Below, one piece after another: positions 37,916 to 39,352 of a stretch of 39,352 bases of DNA (positions within the stretch are counted from its first letter, which is position 1; every line of letters starts with the position of its first letter). The stretch is taken from contig NZ_PXXX01000026.1 in NCBI RefSeq assembly GCF_003367505.1, positions 1 to 39,352 of the forward strand, written 5' to 3'. A program made the position numbers and the translations under genes. This stretch comes from Lysinibacillus capsici (GTDB lineage Bacteria; Bacillota; Bacilli; Bacillales_A; Planococcaceae). The notes under the pieces are model-generated. The model searched no databases. It saw nothing but the letters and a program-made list of their open reading frames with translations, and was not told where the DNA came from.

Positions 37916-37944
37916 TACCATTTAGGACTGATTTTCGTTAAAAT
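37916..37944 (+). repeat. 30-bp direct repeat, right copy
   Basis: TACC, then TTTAGGAC, then GTTAAAAT, the partner of 34227-34256 in the same orientation, with one base deleted and four substitutions. It lies just past the cassette terminator and before the dus gene. Confidence 0.65.
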
Positions 37945-38052
37945 AAACATTGTTGATTTTTACATTAGCTCTTGATAAATAATGCTTCTACCTCTATTAG
38001 GTAATGAGGTAAATATATCAATATGTCCATAGTGAGAGGATTTGGAATTAAC

Positions 38053-39021
38053 ATGATAGATAATTTTTGGCGCGATTTACCACGGCCTTTTTTCGTGCTT
38101 GCACCGATGGAAGATGTAACGGATGTTGTTTTTCGTCACGTTGTAAGTGAAGCAGGTCGACCAGATGTGTTTTTTACTGAGTTTACAAATTCGGATAGCT
38201 ACTGTCATCCAGAGGGAAAGAAAAGTGTGCACGGTCGTTTGCTCTTTACAGAAGATGAGCAGCCAATGGTGGCACATATTTGGGGAGATAATCCCGAATA
38301 TTTCCGTGAAATGAGTATTGGGATGGCAGAGCTAGGTTTTAAAGGCATTGATATTAACATGGGCTGCCCTGTACCGAATGTAGCATCAAGAGGGAAGGGG
38401 AGTGGCCTTATTCTCCGACCAGATGTGGCCGCAGAATTAATTCAAGCAGCAAAAGCGGGCGGACTGCCTGTTAGCGTGAAAACACGGCTTGGCTACAAGG
38501 ATGTAAATGAGTGGGAGGATTGGCTAACGCATATATTAAAGCAGGATATTGCGAACCTTTCGATTCATCTACGAACAAGAAAGGAAATGAGCCTAGTAGA
38601 TGCGCATTGGGAGCTTATTCCGGAAATCAAAAAACTTCGTGACCGTATTGCACCTAATACGCTACTGACGATCAATGGAGATATTCCTGACCGTCAAACG
38701 GGACTCCAACTAGCTGAACAATACGGGATTGATGGCGTGATGATTGGACGAGGTATTTTTAAAAATCCTTTTGCTTTTGAAAAAGAGCCAAAAGAGCATA
38801 GCAGTAAAGAGTATCTTAATCTTTTAAGACTGCAGCTCGATCTTCAAGATCAATACGCGGAAGAACTACCACGTTCCATCACAGGACTTCATCGCTTCTT
38901 CAAAATTTATGTCAAAGGATTCAGAGGAGCTGGTGAATTAAGAAGTCAATTGATGAACACAAAATCAACGGATGAAGTGCGTGTATTGCTAGACAACTTT
39001 GAATCAAACGATATTGATTGA
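38053..39021 (+). CDS. dus: tRNA-dihydrouridine synthase
   Basis: This FMN enzyme reduces uridine to dihydrouridine in tRNA. ATG 38053 gives [24 protein letters not shown], the usual short N-terminus (322 aa). An upstream in-frame ATG (38023) lacks a ribosome binding site, and GAGAGG at 38034-38039 lies 13 nt before 38053, a little far. Family motifs are [36 protein letters not shown] near 102-123, where the Cys is the catalytic acid, [19 protein letters not shown] and INGDIPD with [12 protein letters not shown] for FMN phosphate. The C-terminal helical tRNA-binding domain is complete. Which uridine it modifies cannot be read from the sequence. Confidence 0.93.
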   Translation: MIDNFWRDLPRPFFVLAPMEDVTDVVFRHVVSEAGRPDVFFTEFTNSDSYCHPEGKKSVHGRLLFTEDEQPMVAHIWGDNPEYFREMSIGMAELGFKGIDINMGCPVPNVASRGKGSGLILRPDVAAELIQAAKAGGLPVSVKTRLGYKDVNEWEDWLTHILKQDIANLSIHLRTRKEMSLVDAHWELIPEIKKLRDRIAPNTLLTINGDIPDRQTGLQLAEQYGIDGVMIGRGIFKNPFAFEKEPKEHSSKEYLNLLRLQLDLQDQYAEELPRSITGLHRFFKIYVKGFRGAGELRSQLMNTKSTDEVRVLLDNFESNDID

Positions 39022-39071
39022 CAATGAAATGATGAAACCACCAATAAAGTCAAGTAAATAACAGTAGAAAT

Positions 39072-39118
39072 AGGAGCAAAGTTTTGAGGATGAGATTTCC
39101 CTTTCTTTGCTCCTTTCA
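39072..39118 (+). terminator. Probable terminator after dus
   Basis: AGGAGCAAAG (39072-39081) pairs with CTTTGCTCCT (39105-39114), with a partly paired interior, followed by TTCAATTT. The T run is weak. Confidence 0.7.
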
Positions 39119-39352
39119 ATTTATCGCTATTGATGTTTTAGCTTCAGATGCTAGGGGGAGGGTTCTTGTTTTTATGTTCTTCTGTTTAAATGTAGTTTTT
39201 ATCTAGTAATATGAATCCTCACAATTGATTTATCCTTATTTTTACAAATTCCTTTTAGTGGTATTAATATATATTGAAACTAAATGGTTAAAATAGTCGT
39301 ATAAGGTATTATAGATTAGAGGAGGTCGGAAAATAAAGTGTACCCTTTATAA
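39119..39352 (+). other. AT-rich gene-free tail ending in an orphan ribosome binding site
   Basis: No ORF of note is visible. Near the end AGAGGAGGT (39318-39326) is a strong ribosome binding site. The only start codon close behind it, GTG 39338, meets a stop after four codons (39350-39352). It may precede a leader peptide or a gene that starts beyond the window. TTGAAA at 39274 and TATAAG at 39300 are 20 bp apart, too far for a good promoter. Confidence 0.4.

Overview
The window looks like chromosomal DNA of a low-GC Gram-positive in the Bacillaceae/Planococcaceae group, most likely Lysinibacillus or a close relative. This is inferred from AT-rich spacers, strong AGGAGG ribosome binding sites, GTG/TTG starts, and a gene order (yebG-purEKBCSQLFMNHD-yerA-yerB-yerC-pcrB-pcrA-ligA-camS-gatCAB-dagK-rlmCD) that follows the Bacillus subtilis chromosome almost gene for gene. 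No species assignment was computed.

Layout. (1) 1-1000: the end of an rRNA operon (5S rRNA and terminator), a small orphan membrane protein and the NETI-motif protein YebG. (2) 960-14460: the complete twelve-gene de novo purine operon. It has two layers of control at the 5' end: a pair of PurR boxes upstream of a good sigma-A promoter, and a guanine riboswitch with an intrinsic terminator and a convincing antiterminator. The genes are nearly contiguous, but hairpins lie in three internal gaps (purB/purC, purN/purH, purH/purD). The purB/purC element can be drawn as an H-type pseudoknot just before the purC ribosome binding site. (3) 14460-18320: a convergent small DUF2892-like membrane protein, then the YerA adenine deaminase-like amidohydrolase, the YerB lipoprotein and the TrpR-like regulator YerC. 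(4) 18380-24670: pcrB, pcrA, ligA and camS (archaeal-type lipid synthase, helicase, DNA ligase, pheromone-precursor lipoprotein). (5) 24670-29840: gatCAB (tRNA-dependent amidotransferase), a monothiol thioredoxin-like protein and diacylglycerol kinase. (6) 29840-32730: a cytochrome bd oxidase cluster placed between dagK and rlmCD. It holds cydA, cydB and a 40-codon gene matching the CydS third subunit known from Geobacillus, with a second unlisted single-helix micro-ORF just upstream of cydA. (7) 32780-34300: rlmCD, a 23S rRNA m5U methyltransferase. (8) 34400-37910: a divergent catabolic cassette made of a FadR/GntR-type regulator, a GlcD/D-lactate dehydrogenase-like FAD oxidase and a BASS-family transporter. 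Two operator-like palindromes and a cre-like site lie in the divergent promoter region. The cassette is bracketed by two near-identical ~30-bp direct repeats and uses arginine codons differently from the pur genes. (9) 38050-39352: a tRNA dihydrouridine synthase and a gene-free tail ending in an orphan ribosome binding site.

Most of the window is conserved housekeeping DNA. I found no CRISPR array, transposase, prophage gene, toxin-antitoxin pair or tRNA. The observations most worth following are the purB/purC RNA structure, the repeat-flanked regulator/oxidase/transporter cassette with its operators, and the small-protein complement of the bd oxidase cluster.
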